Of a stretch of DNA of 31,407 nucleotides, positions 5,657 to 12,576 are shown piece after piece. A program made the position numbers and the translations under genes. The notes beneath the pieces were generated by a model. The model had not been told where the DNA came from and did no database searches. It saw nothing but the letters and a program-made list of their open reading frames with translations. Position 1 is the first letter of the stretch. The number at the start of each line of letters is the position of its first letter. This DNA comes from a virus: positions 1 to 31,407 of IMG/VR virus record IMGVR_UViG_3300006927_002996. One strand, given 5' to 3'.

Positions 5657-6487
5657 ATGAAAGTATGGATTCACGAAAAAGGACACAAAGGGCAGGAAGT
5701 TAGAAGAATACAAAAATCAATCGGAGGTTTAGTTGTAGACGGCGATTATGGAAAAAAGACAGTACAGGCAGTAAAAGACTATCAGTCTGATAACTCTTTG
5801 TCAGTAGATGGCAGAGTTGGTCCTGAGACTAGAACATCTTTGGGAATAGAAATTTATCCAGGTATTGATGTTAGCCATCACCAAGGTATGATTGATTGGG
5901 ACACTGTAAAAACAACAGGGTTAGCGGATTTCTGTTGGGTAAAAGCGACAGAGGGAAACACTTATCTAGATCCGAAGGCGAAGAGAAACATATCGGAGTG
6001 CCGACGAGTGGGTATACCGGTTGGTGCCTATCATTTCGCCCGGCCGGATCTTCATTTGGACCCTTATAAAGAGGTTAAAAATTTTGCCAAACATTGCCCT
6101 ACAGATGTGGGAGATTTAAGACCAGTTTTGGACTTTGAAAGAAACGGAGACCACGATGCCGCGTCTATCCACAATTGGGTAGTTGAGTTTTTAAAAGAAA
6201 TAGAAAAGGAAACAGGCATACGTCCAGTGATTTATACTGGAGGGAACATGGTCAAATATGGATTAAATAAGAACACTTCAATTTTAGATACGTATACATT
6301 GTGGCACGCTGCTTATAGTAGAAAATCTAGAGTAACCGGAATAAAAAAGGATAGATTAGGGTCTTGGAAAGAGTGGAGAGTTTGGCAATGGACAGGGTAT
6401 GAACAGATTGACGGAGTATCTGGCGATATTGATAGAAATTGGCTCGTCGGCGGACAATCTGGCTTTGATGAAATTTTAATTAAATAA
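5657..6487 (+). CDS. Endolysin: peptidoglycan-binding domain plus GH25 lysozyme
   Basis: 276 residues. Residues 1-65 form a PG_binding_1 domain (KGQEVRRIQ, VDGDYGKKTVQAVKDYQ, LSVDGRVGPETRTSLG). Residues 68-276 form a GH25 (Chalaropsis-type) lysozyme: GIDVSHHQG with Asp71, KATEG (96-100), GAYHFARP (123-130), and the catalytic pair Asp159-x-Glu161 in VLDFE, ending with VWQWTGY and a GVSGDIDRNW segment. It hydrolyses the glycan strands of peptidoglycan at lysis or, since it follows a fibre gene, possibly during entry. No signal peptide, so it would need a holin or virion delivery; no holin is apparent nearby. Good ribosome binding site (aggag, 5642-5646). Confidence 0.92.
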   Translation: MKVWIHEKGHKGQEVRRIQKSIGGLVVDGDYGKKTVQAVKDYQSDNSLSVDGRVGPETRTSLGIEIYPGIDVSHHQGMIDWDTVKTTGLADFCWVKATEGNTYLDPKAKRNISECRRVGIPVGAYHFARPDLHLDPYKEVKNFAKHCPTDVGDLRPVLDFERNGDHDAASIHNWVVEFLKEIEKETGIRPVIYTGGNMVKYGLNKNTSILDTYTLWHAAYSRKSRVTGIKKDRLGSWKEWRVWQWTGYEQIDGVSGDIDRNWLVGGQSGFDEILIK

Positions 6488-6492
6488 AGTTC

Positions 6493-6521
6493 TTGACTTA
6501 ATTAATTTATGATGGTATTAT
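6493..6521 (+). promoter_or_regulatory. Sigma70-type promoter
   Basis: TTGACT at 6493-6498 and TATTAT at 6516-6521, spaced 17 nt, lie in the gap after the endolysin. Transcription would begin near 6528, 13 nt before the start of the 56-residue gene, and would continue into tilS. Confidence 0.7.
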
Positions 6522-6540
6522 TACGTTTGAGGTAATAAAA

Positions 6541-6711
6541 ATGTCTAATTACGTAATTACTTTTTATAATAGAGAGAAAAAAGAATGGAGGTCTCAAGAC
6601 GTTATGAGAATGACTTTTTCTGAGGCTGTGATGTTTGCAAGCAAGCAAAAAAATAACATGGGATTTGATTGGGAGATTTCTTGTGTGGCGAAAACAAACA
6701 AGGATAAATAA
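6541..6711 (+). CDS. Small protein of unknown function
   Basis: A 56-residue open frame starting at ATG 6541 after gaggtaat (6530-6537), ending TAA 6709-6711. Sequence features: MSNYVITFYNREKKEW, then SQDVMRMTFSEAVMFASKQ and a hydrophilic C-terminus; it looks like a small soluble alpha/beta protein. A good promoter lies directly upstream, which supports it being real. It is followed by tilS after 28 nt. No family recognised. Confidence 0.65.
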   Translation: MSNYVITFYNREKKEWRSQDVMRMTFSEAVMFASKQKNNMGFDWEISCVAKTNKDK

Positions 6712-6739
6712 GCTAATTTAATGAGCGGAAGTGTTATAA

Positions 6740-7354
6740 ATGATTCGTATTATAGGCAAAATACCTCCAAAAGTGACCGTTGCGTGTTCTGGAGGAGTCG
6801 ACTCAATGTCGGTAGTGCGCTTTCTTTTGAATGGGAAAAGAAAGGTGCGGCTTGCTTATTTTAATCACGATACCTCCCACTCAAAAGAATCAGAACACTT
6901 TGTTAGAAGCTTTGCAGCAAAAAATAAACTAATATTAACAGTTGGGAGAGTTAAAGGAATAAAGGAAAGGTCTTCTTCTTTAGAAGAATTCTGGAGAAAA
7001 GAAAGATATAATTTTCTAGACTCATTGAATGAGAGGAATGTTATAACATGCCATCATTTAGATGATGTTGTTGAGACATGGTTGTTTAGTTCTTTTCACG
7101 GTAATCCAAAAATGATACCATACAAAAGAGGGGACAGGATCTATAGACCATTCCTTATGACTGAAAAGAAGGAAATACTAAATTATGCGGAAAGACAAGA
7201 TGTTGAGTGGATCGAAGACCCGTCGAATCGTATGACAAAAAATATAATGAGAAACCACATTAGGCATAATGTCATGCCGGAAGTGTTAAAAGTAAATCCT
7301 GGCATAAGAAAGACAATTCGTAAAAAATTAATTGAAATTTATAAAGATTATTGA
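6740..7354 (+). CDS. tilS: tRNA(Ile)-lysidine synthase, minimal form
   Basis: TilS uses ATP to attach lysine to C34 of the CAU anticodon of tRNA-Ile2, changing it from reading AUG (Met) to AUA (Ile). This 204-residue protein has the PP-loop SGGVDS (17-22), the downstream NHD (42-44), HHLDD (105-109), YRPFL (135-139), EDPSN (159-163) and RNHIRHNVMP (171-180), all characteristic of TilS. It ends just after the catalytic N-terminal domain; bacterial TilS proteins are commonly 300-430 residues and add C-terminal domains, so this is a core-only version. It is followed after 16 nt by a CAU-anticodon tRNA with matching determinants, an enzyme-substrate pair. Of 17 Ile codons in this gene, 9 are AUA by my count. 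Other PP-loop families are unlikely given the motif set. Confidence 0.92.
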   Translation: MIRIIGKIPPKVTVACSGGVDSMSVVRFLLNGKRKVRLAYFNHDTSHSKESEHFVRSFAAKNKLILTVGRVKGIKERSSSLEEFWRKERYNFLDSLNERNVITCHHLDDVVETWLFSSFHGNPKMIPYKRGDRIYRPFLMTEKKEILNYAERQDVEWIEDPSNRMTKNIMRNHIRHNVMPEVLKVNPGIRKTIRKKLIEIYKDY

Positions 7355-7361
7355 GTATAAT
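7332..7361 (+). promoter_or_regulatory. Sigma70-type promoter of the tRNA gene
   Basis: TTGAAA at 7332-7337 and TATAAT at 7356-7361 have an 18-nt spacer. The predicted start (about 7368-7371) falls on the 5' end of the tRNA at 7371. The -35 lies inside the end of tilS, so the tRNA can be made independently as well as by readthrough. Confidence 0.6.
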
Positions 7362-7370
7362 GATAAATAC

Positions 7371-7444
7371 GGGCCTCTAGCTCAATAGGTTAGAGCATCC
7401 GGCTCATAACCGGCAGGTTCTCGGTTCAAGTCCGAGGTGGCCCA
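7371..7444 (+). tRNA. tRNA-Ile2 (CAU anticodon, TilS substrate)
   Basis: A full cloverleaf can be drawn: acceptor GGGCCTC/GTGGCCC with a T-T mismatch at 6-67, D-arm GCTC/GAGC with loop AATAGGTTA, anticodon loop CTCATAA, T-arm CTCGG/CCGAG with loop TTCAAGT, and discriminator A7444. CCA is not encoded. Position 27-43 is also unpaired (T-C). Anticodon CAT fits Met or Ile2. C4-G69 and C5-G68 are the pairs known to favour TilS in E. coli, whereas tRNA-Met carries U4-A69 and A5-U68, and tilS lies immediately upstream. I therefore call Ile2; elongator Met is the alternative. Confidence 0.88.
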
Positions 7445-7461
7445 CTAAAATAGGAGAAACG

Positions 7462-8091
7462 ATGAGAAGTTATCAATGGGGTCTAGAAGAAGAAAAGGGA
7501 GAAGTCATAAAGAAGGTTTCTTCGCCGAAGGAAAATAACGACAGCGATGACTTTAATGTTGTCGAATATTCAGGAAATAATATTTTCTTTTATTCTTCTG
7601 TCAATCGTCCGAAGATATTAAAGTTAAATAAGGCGATAACAAATTTGGGGAATAATTTAGCAACTCGTGCGTTTGTATATCAATCAGAAAAAGCAGATTC
7701 TATAAGGCTCCACATCAACAGTTATGGTGGTAGTGTTTTTGCTGGATTATCTGCCGTTGATTACATATTGACATCGAAAGTTCCTGTAGAAACGATCATT
7801 GAAGGGTGCGCAGCAAGTGCCGCAACTCTAATAAGTGTCGTAGGCAGTAAAAGATATATGCATCGTAACGCATGTATGCTAGTACATCAGTTGTCCGGAC
7901 ACTTATGGGGCAAGTTTCAGGATATGCAAGATGACATGCAGAATTCTGAAATGTTAATGAAAAAGATAAAAAATATTTATAGACAATACACTAAGATACC
8001 AGAAGAAAAGATGGATGAAATTTTAAAACATGATATATGGTGGGATTCAGAACAATGTTTAGAATACGGTCTTATAGACGAGATTATTTAG
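7462..8091 (+). CDS. ClpP-like serine protease
   Basis: 209 residues with the ClpP/crotonase-type fold: INSYGGSVFAGLSAVDYI (85-102), the nucleophile Ser119 in GCAASAATLI, His142 in MLVHQLSG, and Asp191 in HDIWW followed by LEYGLIDEII. The triad is complete, so it should be active. The N-terminal 35 residues are extra and hydrophilic. ClpP homologues are frequent in marine T4-like phages; proposed roles are head maturation or altered host proteolysis with ClpX. No capsid gene is nearby, which makes a head-maturation role less obvious here. Start ATG 7462 has a good site (aggag, 7452-7456). It begins 17 nt after the tRNA. Confidence 0.88.
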   Translation: MRSYQWGLEEEKGEVIKKVSSPKENNDSDDFNVVEYSGNNIFFYSSVNRPKILKLNKAITNLGNNLATRAFVYQSEKADSIRLHINSYGGSVFAGLSAVDYILTSKVPVETIIEGCAASAATLISVVGSKRYMHRNACMLVHQLSGHLWGKFQDMQDDMQNSEMLMKKIKNIYRQYTKIPEEKMDEILKHDIWWDSEQCLEYGLIDEII

Positions 8092-8108
8092 AACGAGGAA
8101 AAGCATAA

Positions 8109-8297
8109 ATGCCTATTTATAGATATAAGTGTACGAATTGCGAACATGAGTTTGAATCTTTACAGACAATGAAGGAGGAGCCTTTAAGAAAGTGTATTAA
8201 GTGTTTACACGACGATACTCTGGAGAAATGCATAAGTATTACAAGCTTTCGCTTGTTGGGAAAAGGATGGTTTAAAGATGACTACAATAAAAAATAG
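8109..8297 (+). CDS. FmdB-like zinc ribbon protein
   Basis: 62 residues starting MPIYRYKCTNCEHEFE, the hallmark of FmdB-type putative regulatory zinc ribbons, with CTNC (8-11) and a second pair CIKC (29-32), followed by a basic, aromatic tail (FRLLGKGWFKDDYNKK). Such proteins bind one zinc; their role is unclear, often assumed to be DNA or protein binding. It follows the ClpP-like gene by 17 nt and its 3' end overlaps the next gene by 20 nt. Confidence 0.82.
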   Translation: MPIYRYKCTNCEHEFESLQTMKEEPLRKCIKCLHDDTLEKCISITSFRLLGKGWFKDDYNKK

Positions 8298-8589
8298 ATC
8301 GATAACTTCTAGCGAATCATTAAAATTCTTAAAAGAAAAGCTTAGTGATTTAAAATACCTAGGGGTTAAGTGGGACAATCACAAGAAGACTCCCAGAACG
8401 AGGGACACATATCAAGTAACTATAGACAAAATTTCTGACGCTGCCATCGGGCGTTTAATCGAAAGTGATCATGTAAAAGACGTTTATTATAATCCATCTA
8501 TGGCACCTCAAGGATCGGGATATGGAATAAATCTTAGATATCGCCTGTATGTGTGTTACGAAAAGATTCCAATTAAAGGTATAAAATAA
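8278..8589 (+). CDS. Protein of unknown function
   Basis: 103 residues. ATG 8278 lies inside the 3' end of the zinc ribbon gene, and GGATGG (8264-8269) can serve as ribosome binding site. N-terminal helix (SSESLKFLKEKLSDLKYL), then a mixed region with basic residues (DNHKKTPRTRDTYQVTI) and a beta-like C-terminus (GYGINLRYRLYVCYE). No membrane segment, no catalytic motif. The coupled arrangement indicates expression with the zinc ribbon protein. I recognise no family. Confidence 0.65.
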   Translation: MTTIKNRSITSSESLKFLKEKLSDLKYLGVKWDNHKKTPRTRDTYQVTIDKISDAAIGRLIESDHVKDVYYNPSMAPQGSGYGINLRYRLYVCYEKIPIKGIK

Positions 8590-8590
8590 T

Positions 8591-8758
8591 ATGAAAGATA
8601 GAAGAAAAAGAATTGAGTTTCTTAAAATTGAAATAGAGAAATTAGAATTAGAAATTACCAATGCAGAAAGTTTTGGTAAAATGCACTTTGCGTCTAGGTT
8701 GCGCCTCATTCAAGAAAGAAAAAATAACATTTTAAATTCTTGGATTTTAAATTCCTAA
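8591..8758 (+). CDS. Very small basic helical protein
   Basis: A 55-residue frame from ATG 8591, two bases after the preceding stop, ending TAA 8756-8758. Residues 1-24 (MKDRRKRIEFLKIEIEKLEL) are strongly helical with a heptad-like pattern, followed by a basic stretch (SRLRLIQERKNN). It could be a small coiled-coil or nucleic-acid-binding protein. It converges with the minus-strand protease gene, overlapping it by 4 nt, and no terminator is evident between them. Too short for certainty. Confidence 0.55.
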   Translation: MKDRRKRIEFLKIEIEKLELEITNAESFGKMHFASRLRLIQERKNNILNSWILNS

Positions 8759-9552
8759 AGATCCATTTTTAAAAATTTTTTAAATCCTTTATTTATAAAG
8801 TCTGCCGTTGCTTTATAACTAGAAGATAGTGTAACAATGTTAAACCTTGGATGCGTTGCAAAAAGAATTCCAATCAATCTCATTTGGCTATTAAAAATAC
8901 CACTTCCGGAGCTGCCGCCGACAGCTGGTAACGTGACCATTGCATTATCTGATTCTGGTATTGGACCGCTATATCTTCCTTCAAATATGGGCATTGTTGG
9001 AGGATGAAAGATACCGGCCGGTGCCGAAAGGGCGAATACTTTATCTCCAACTTTTGGACCGGTTGTTGCAAGTAAGACACCTTTAGTATACAATCCTTTT
9101 GAGAACAGGAGACACAGATCTCTTTTATTCCCAACACCGTTAACTGAATATATAACTTTAGCACTTCTTAATTCATTATATATATTCCTAACGTGCATTG
9201 AGATTTGGTATTTTTTAATCTCTGCAGCTGCAGCGGCACTTAAAGAAGATTGGCAAACGTGCCCGGCAGTAAGCAGCAGGGATCCCTTTCTAGCTATCCC
9301 TATAGAAACGCCCGATCCAGCTGAGACAAAAGAGTCTCCTTTTTTGCATATAGTGTTGGTTTTTTTTCGACATTCTAAAACTTTTAGAGTTTTGTAAATT
9401 TTAACAAAAGCTTTTGTAGGAACAGCGACATGTCCAATTGTCTCTGTTTGAATTGTGGTTTCTTTATCTGTCGCATATCTCTCTATGAGGTCCTGTGATC
9501 CCCCACAAGATAAAAATAATATGGGGATCAACAACATCAGTCTATTTCGCAT
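8755..9552 (-). CDS. Trypsin-like serine protease with lipoprotein signal
   Basis: 265 residues, the only minus-strand gene in the window. The N-terminus MRNRLMLLIPILFLSCGG is a lipoprotein signal, with Cys16 as the lipidation site (LFLSC; Phe at -3 is slightly off consensus). The mature part is a chymotrypsin-fold protease: SAGSGVSIG, His98 in LTAGHVC, Asp145 in KRDLCLL and Ser215 in GGSSGSGIF, with LIGILFAT following as in Peptidase S1/S7 domains. It should be tethered in the host envelope and cut periplasmic or surface proteins, for example receptors (superinfection exclusion) or cell-wall factors. The strand switch suggests independent control or recent acquisition, as for a moron gene. 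Ribosome binding site aggag lies just upstream on the minus strand (9559-9563). Confidence 0.85.
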   Translation of the reverse strand: MRNRLMLLIPILFLSCGGSQDLIERYATDKETTIQTETIGHVAVPTKAFVKIYKTLKVLECRKKTNTICKKGDSFVSAGSGVSIGIARKGSLLLTAGHVCQSSLSAAAAAEIKKYQISMHVRNIYNELRSAKVIYSVNGVGNKRDLCLLFSKGLYTKGVLLATTGPKVGDKVFALSAPAGIFHPPTMPIFEGRYSGPIPESDNAMVTLPAVGGSSGSGIFNSQMRLIGILFATHPRFNIVTLSSSYKATADFINKGFKKFLKMDL

Positions 9553-9572
9553 ATTGTCTCCTATATATTAAG

Positions 9573-9580
9573 TATAAATA
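9573..9580 (+). promoter_or_regulatory. T4-type late promoter motif (candidate)
   Basis: TATAAATA, identical to the T4 late promoter core, lies in the divergent gap 37 nt before the start at 9617 and would read rightward. It is a single 8-base match in AT-rich sequence, so chance occurrence is quite possible. Confidence 0.4.
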
Positions 9581-9616
9581 AAAGAATATTTTTTTTTAAT
9601 TAAAAAGGAAAACACA

Positions 9617-9847
9617 ATGAAAGAGTACGCTATAGCTGTTATTTTAATGTCATCGCCCCCGGTGGTGAGCAATACGAACGAACAACTCGTCTTAGACGGC
9701 AAGAATCAAGAGTCAGTTGTTTCAAAATATATGAAGCCAATATCTTCGTATCAAAAAATCAACCCAGGAAAAAGAAGTCAAAGTGCCGCGTTTTCTAACT
9801 TTACTTACACTACTCTCCCTACTAGTTGGGTAAAAGTTAAGAGATAG
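9617..9847 (+). CDS. Small protein of unknown function, possibly secreted or membrane-anchored
   Basis: 76 residues. ATG 9617 follows aaagga (9604-9609). The first 17 residues (MKEYAIAVILMSSPPVV) are mildly hydrophobic and could form a weak signal or anchor; the rest is polar and Ser/Lys-rich with a basic end (WVKVKR). No motif recognised. It sits between the divergent protease gene and phoH. Confidence 0.5.
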   Translation: MKEYAIAVILMSSPPVVSNTNEQLVLDGKNQESVVSKYMKPISSYQKINPGKRSQSAAFSNFTYTTLPTSWVKVKR

Positions 9848-9861
9848 CATATTTATTATAG

Positions 9862-11205
9862 GTGGAAGTGAGCAAAGATAAATTGTCAAAAACATACGTC
9901 CTCGATACTAATGTATACCTAACAGATTCTAAATCTCTAGAATCATTTGGAGAAGATAACATCATTATCCCGCTCAAGGTGCTGGACGAAGTGGATAAGC
10001 ATAAAAAACGTCAAGACCCCGTCGGCGTCCATGCTAGAAATATAATAAGAAAATTAGACAAACTTAGGGAACACGGCAATCTCCACCAGGGTGTAAAAAT
10101 AGGAGATGGAAAGGGAATAGTGTTTGCAAAAAGTTATGATCCATTCGCTCTTCCTGATGACCTAGATTTAGAAAATGCAGATAATCAAATAATTGCAACA
10201 GCACTTTCGGAAAAAAACAATAATCCCGACAGAGATATAATTGTAGTTTCCCGCGATATTAATATGAGAGTTAAGTGTGACTCTTTGGGGCTGGAGTGCG
10301 AAGATTATAATATAGAACAGGTAGTGGAGGATATAAGTGGGTTATATACAGGGTTTAAAACGCACCTAGTGGATGACCAAATAATAGACAATGTTTATAA
10401 TGACAACCCAGTATATCTTGACGAAGATGAAATAAAGGTTAACCCTAATCAGTTTGTGATGTTGGTGTCTAGTTCTAACGAGAAAAAAACTGCTCTGGTA
10501 AGATTTCTATCTTATGAACAGCCACTTAAGAAAGTTAGAACATTTACAAAAGGAAAAGTATGGGGACTTAAGCCCAGAAATAAGGAGCAATCTTTTGCTC
10601 TAGATTTATTGATGGACCCGCAAGTTCCAGTGGTATCTTTAATAGGCAAAGCGGGGTCAGGCAAAACTTTGTTGGCACTAGCATCTGCTTTGCACCAAAC
10701 GTTCGGGGAGGTGGCTAACGACCGCATGTATAATAGAATTGTTGTTACTAAGCCCGTCGAGCCAGTAGGCAAGGATATCGGATTTTTGCCTGGCACAATG
10801 GAGGAGAAAATGATGCCATGGCTGGCTCCAATACAAGATAATTTACAATTTCTTTTCGGAAATGATAAAATGACTCTAGAGATGCACATGGAAGAGGGTC
10901 GCATCGAGGTTGAAGCCATGACTTATATAAGGGGCAGGTCGATTTCAAATGCTTTCATCATAATAGACGAAGCTCAGAATATGAATCGTCATGAAATCAA
11001 GACTGTTTTGACAAGAGTGGGAGAGGGAACAAAAATAATTTTAACAGGAGATATAGAACAGATCGATAATGTCTATATTGACGGAACAAACAATGGACTC
11101 TCGTACATCGTGGAAAAATTTAAAGATCAAGATATTGCTGGACACATAACCCTGTTTAAGGGAGAAAGGTCCAAAGTTGCAACTGTAGCAGCTAAACTAT
11201 TATAA
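9862..11205 (+). CDS. phoH: PIN-PhoH fusion ATPase/ribonuclease
   Basis: 447 residues. Residues 10-150 are a PIN domain: TYVLDTNVYL with the metal-binding Asp, PLKVLDEVDKHK, and the late acidic pair around DADNQIIATAL-like (DLENADNQIIATA) and VVSRDINMRVK. Residues 230-447 are a PhoH ATPase with Walker A GKAGSGKT (about 262-269) and Walker B FIIIDEAQN (about 366-374), then LTGDIEQID. This architecture (PhoH2) is reported in bacteria to have RNA helicase and RNase activity. PhoH proteins are a common gene of marine phages, though phosphate control is not shown here. The start is uncertain: GTG 9862 gives the longest form, GTG 9868 is nearly as good, and TTG 9883 is possible; AGGTGG at 9860-9865 does not decide it. 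Confidence 0.9.
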   Translation: MEVSKDKLSKTYVLDTNVYLTDSKSLESFGEDNIIIPLKVLDEVDKHKKRQDPVGVHARNIIRKLDKLREHGNLHQGVKIGDGKGIVFAKSYDPFALPDDLDLENADNQIIATALSEKNNNPDRDIIVVSRDINMRVKCDSLGLECEDYNIEQVVEDISGLYTGFKTHLVDDQIIDNVYNDNPVYLDEDEIKVNPNQFVMLVSSSNEKKTALVRFLSYEQPLKKVRTFTKGKVWGLKPRNKEQSFALDLLMDPQVPVVSLIGKAGSGKTLLALASALHQTFGEVANDRMYNRIVVTKPVEPVGKDIGFLPGTMEEKMMPWLAPIQDNLQFLFGNDKMTLEMHMEEGRIEVEAMTYIRGRSISNAFIIIDEAQNMNRHEIKTVLTRVGEGTKIILTGDIEQIDNVYIDGTNNGLSYIVEKFKDQDIAGHITLFKGERSKVATVAAKLL

Positions 11206-11218
11206 CAAAGGAGTTAAA

Positions 11219-11533
11219 ATGAAAGTTGAGTTTACAGATAACAGTGAGTTAGAAGAAGGTGGAACCATCAAGGAAAATGTAGAACCGACCACCGAAATGA
11301 AAAGTTGGATGGTCAACTATGTTGGAGAAAAGACCAATCCGGAAGATGATCAAGTAACGGTTGAAATGATCGTAGAAACCATGGCAAAAGAATTTCCAGA
11401 ATTTCTTATGGCCATCGCAGAAGAAAATTGGATAAGAGGATATCATCAGGCACTTGAAGATGTCACGGAAGGAGAGAGATTGCAGAGAGAGTCATCTTTG
11501 GTCTCCTCCGACAAAGAGGAAGAAGTTGATTGA
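11219..11533 (+). CDS. Acidic protein of unknown function
   Basis: 104 residues, strongly acidic (many Glu and Asp). ATG 11219 follows AAGGAG (11208-11213). The N-terminal 40 residues look disordered; the middle (DDQVTVEMIVETMAKEFPEFLMAIAEENWIRGYHQALEDV) is likely a helical domain. The end is disordered and acidic. It follows phoH by 13 nt and overlaps the next gene. No family recognised. Confidence 0.7.
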   Translation: MKVEFTDNSELEEGGTIKENVEPTTEMKSWMVNYVGEKTNPEDDQVTVEMIVETMAKEFPEFLMAIAEENWIRGYHQALEDVTEGERLQRESSLVSSDKEEEVD

Positions 11534-12227
11534 AAACTACATAAAGGAAACTAATAAAAAATCCAGACAAGCATCGGGAGAAGATCAGTTTGGGTCTATT
11601 CAAGTAATAATGAAAGATCATTTTAGTACAAGAAATATTGATCTAGATGTTGTTCTTGGTGAAGTATCTAGCAAGGTCCCTCCTGCGTATCTGGAGTATA
11701 TTGATTATATTATGATTGGACACTTTGAAGAGTTAACTAAAAAAAGTGTCAATGCGGCTTATATGGACGGAGCGATATATGTCACCAATGAACAAGATGA
11801 TGAGAGCGACATGATAGATGACCTTGTTCATGAAATCGCCCACGCCGCCGAGGAAAACAACTTTATAGAGATATATTCTGATGGTAACTTGGAATCGGAG
11901 TTTTTGTCCAAGAGGGAGAGATTATATCACTTGTTAGAATCGGAAAAGGACTTAGATATAGAATATCAAGATTTTAAAAATCCCGAATATTCTAAAGAAT
12001 TTGATGAGGTGCTGTTTTATCAAATTGGATACCCACTTCTAGCCGCGATAAGTGTTAATCTTTTTTATTCTCCATATGCGGCAACTTCCCTGAGAGAATA
12101 CTTCGCCAGTGGGTTCGAGACTTTTTACAACAAAAAAGATTTTAATAGATTAGCATCTATTAGTCCGATTTTGTTTGACAAACTAGAAAAATTAAACTAT
12201 AATAAGGAGAAAGAATATGGAATTTAA
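11526..12227 (+). CDS. HExxH zinc metalloprotease-like protein
   Basis: About 233 residues from TTG 11526. I prefer this start because it follows aaagagga (11513-11520) with a normal spacing and overlaps the upstream stop by 8 nt; ATG 11460 and TTG 11454 in the same frame would add a basic stretch that looks like out-of-frame sequence. The zincin motif HEIAH is at residues 102-106 (LVHEIAHAAEE), with AAYMDGAIYVTNE before it, typical of gluzincin-like minimal metalloproteases. A third ligand could be a Glu further on (for example LREYFASGFETF, resembling the ExxxxF element of anthrax-toxin-lethal-factor-like families). No signal peptide, so it acts inside the cell. Target unknown. Confidence 0.75.
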   Translation: MIENYIKETNKKSRQASGEDQFGSIQVIMKDHFSTRNIDLDVVLGEVSSKVPPAYLEYIDYIMIGHFEELTKKSVNAAYMDGAIYVTNEQDDESDMIDDLVHEIAHAAEENNFIEIYSDGNLESEFLSKRERLYHLLESEKDLDIEYQDFKNPEYSKEFDEVLFYQIGYPLLAAISVNLFYSPYAATSLREYFASGFETFYNKKDFNRLASISPILFDKLEKLNYNKEKEYGI

Positions 12228-12576
12228 GATAATTGAAAATACTTTGAATAGAGTAAAAGTATCGGTTAAAATAATAAAGAGATCGTTAGCTGTAGATCCA
12301 AACACACACGTCGATACACAAGACGTTGCAGACTTCCTCAAGAGGGAGGGTGTAGACTTTGCCAATTGCATTGGGGAAACGGTGTTGGATAATTATAGTG
12401 ACAATCCAAAGTTGGAAGGTGAGTGGGTTTTCAACAAGAATGTGCAAGTCCCCACTCAAAAGAAAAGGAAGACAAATGTCCCAGTTGCAACAGGCACAAC
12501 AAAGAGAAGAAGAAAGCCTAAAACAAAGACCGAACCTCAAAAAAATCAGCTTCTCAGAACTGAAAATATGGAATGA
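12217..12576 (+). CDS. Protein of unknown function with basic tail
   Basis: 119 residues. ATG 12217 overlaps the metalloprotease stop by 11 nt and follows AAGGAG (12203-12208). The first 85 residues are mixed helical (RVKVSVKIIKRSLAVDP; VADFLKREGVDFANCIGETVLDN); the last 30 are Lys/Arg-rich (KKRKTNVPV, TTKRRRKPKTKT), which suggests nucleic-acid binding. The final 101 nt also encode the start of the nuclease gene in another frame, so the basic tail evolves under a double constraint. No family recognised. Confidence 0.65.
   Translation: MEFKIIENTLNRVKVSVKIIKRSLAVDPNTHVDTQDVADFLKREGVDFANCIGETVLDNYSDNPKLEGEWVFNKNVQVPTQKKRKTNVPVATGTTKRRRKPKTKTEPQKNQLLRTENME

Noticed and set aside
7371-7444. tRNA-Met (CAU anticodon)
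   Set aside because: The C4-G69 and C5-G68 acceptor pairs and the adjacent tilS favour Ile2. Elongator Met remains a fallback and is mentioned in the entry.
10512-10919. Minus-strand open frame of 135 codons inside phoH
   Set aside because: It lies wholly opposite the conserved ATPase domain, has no recognisable motif and no good ribosome binding site.
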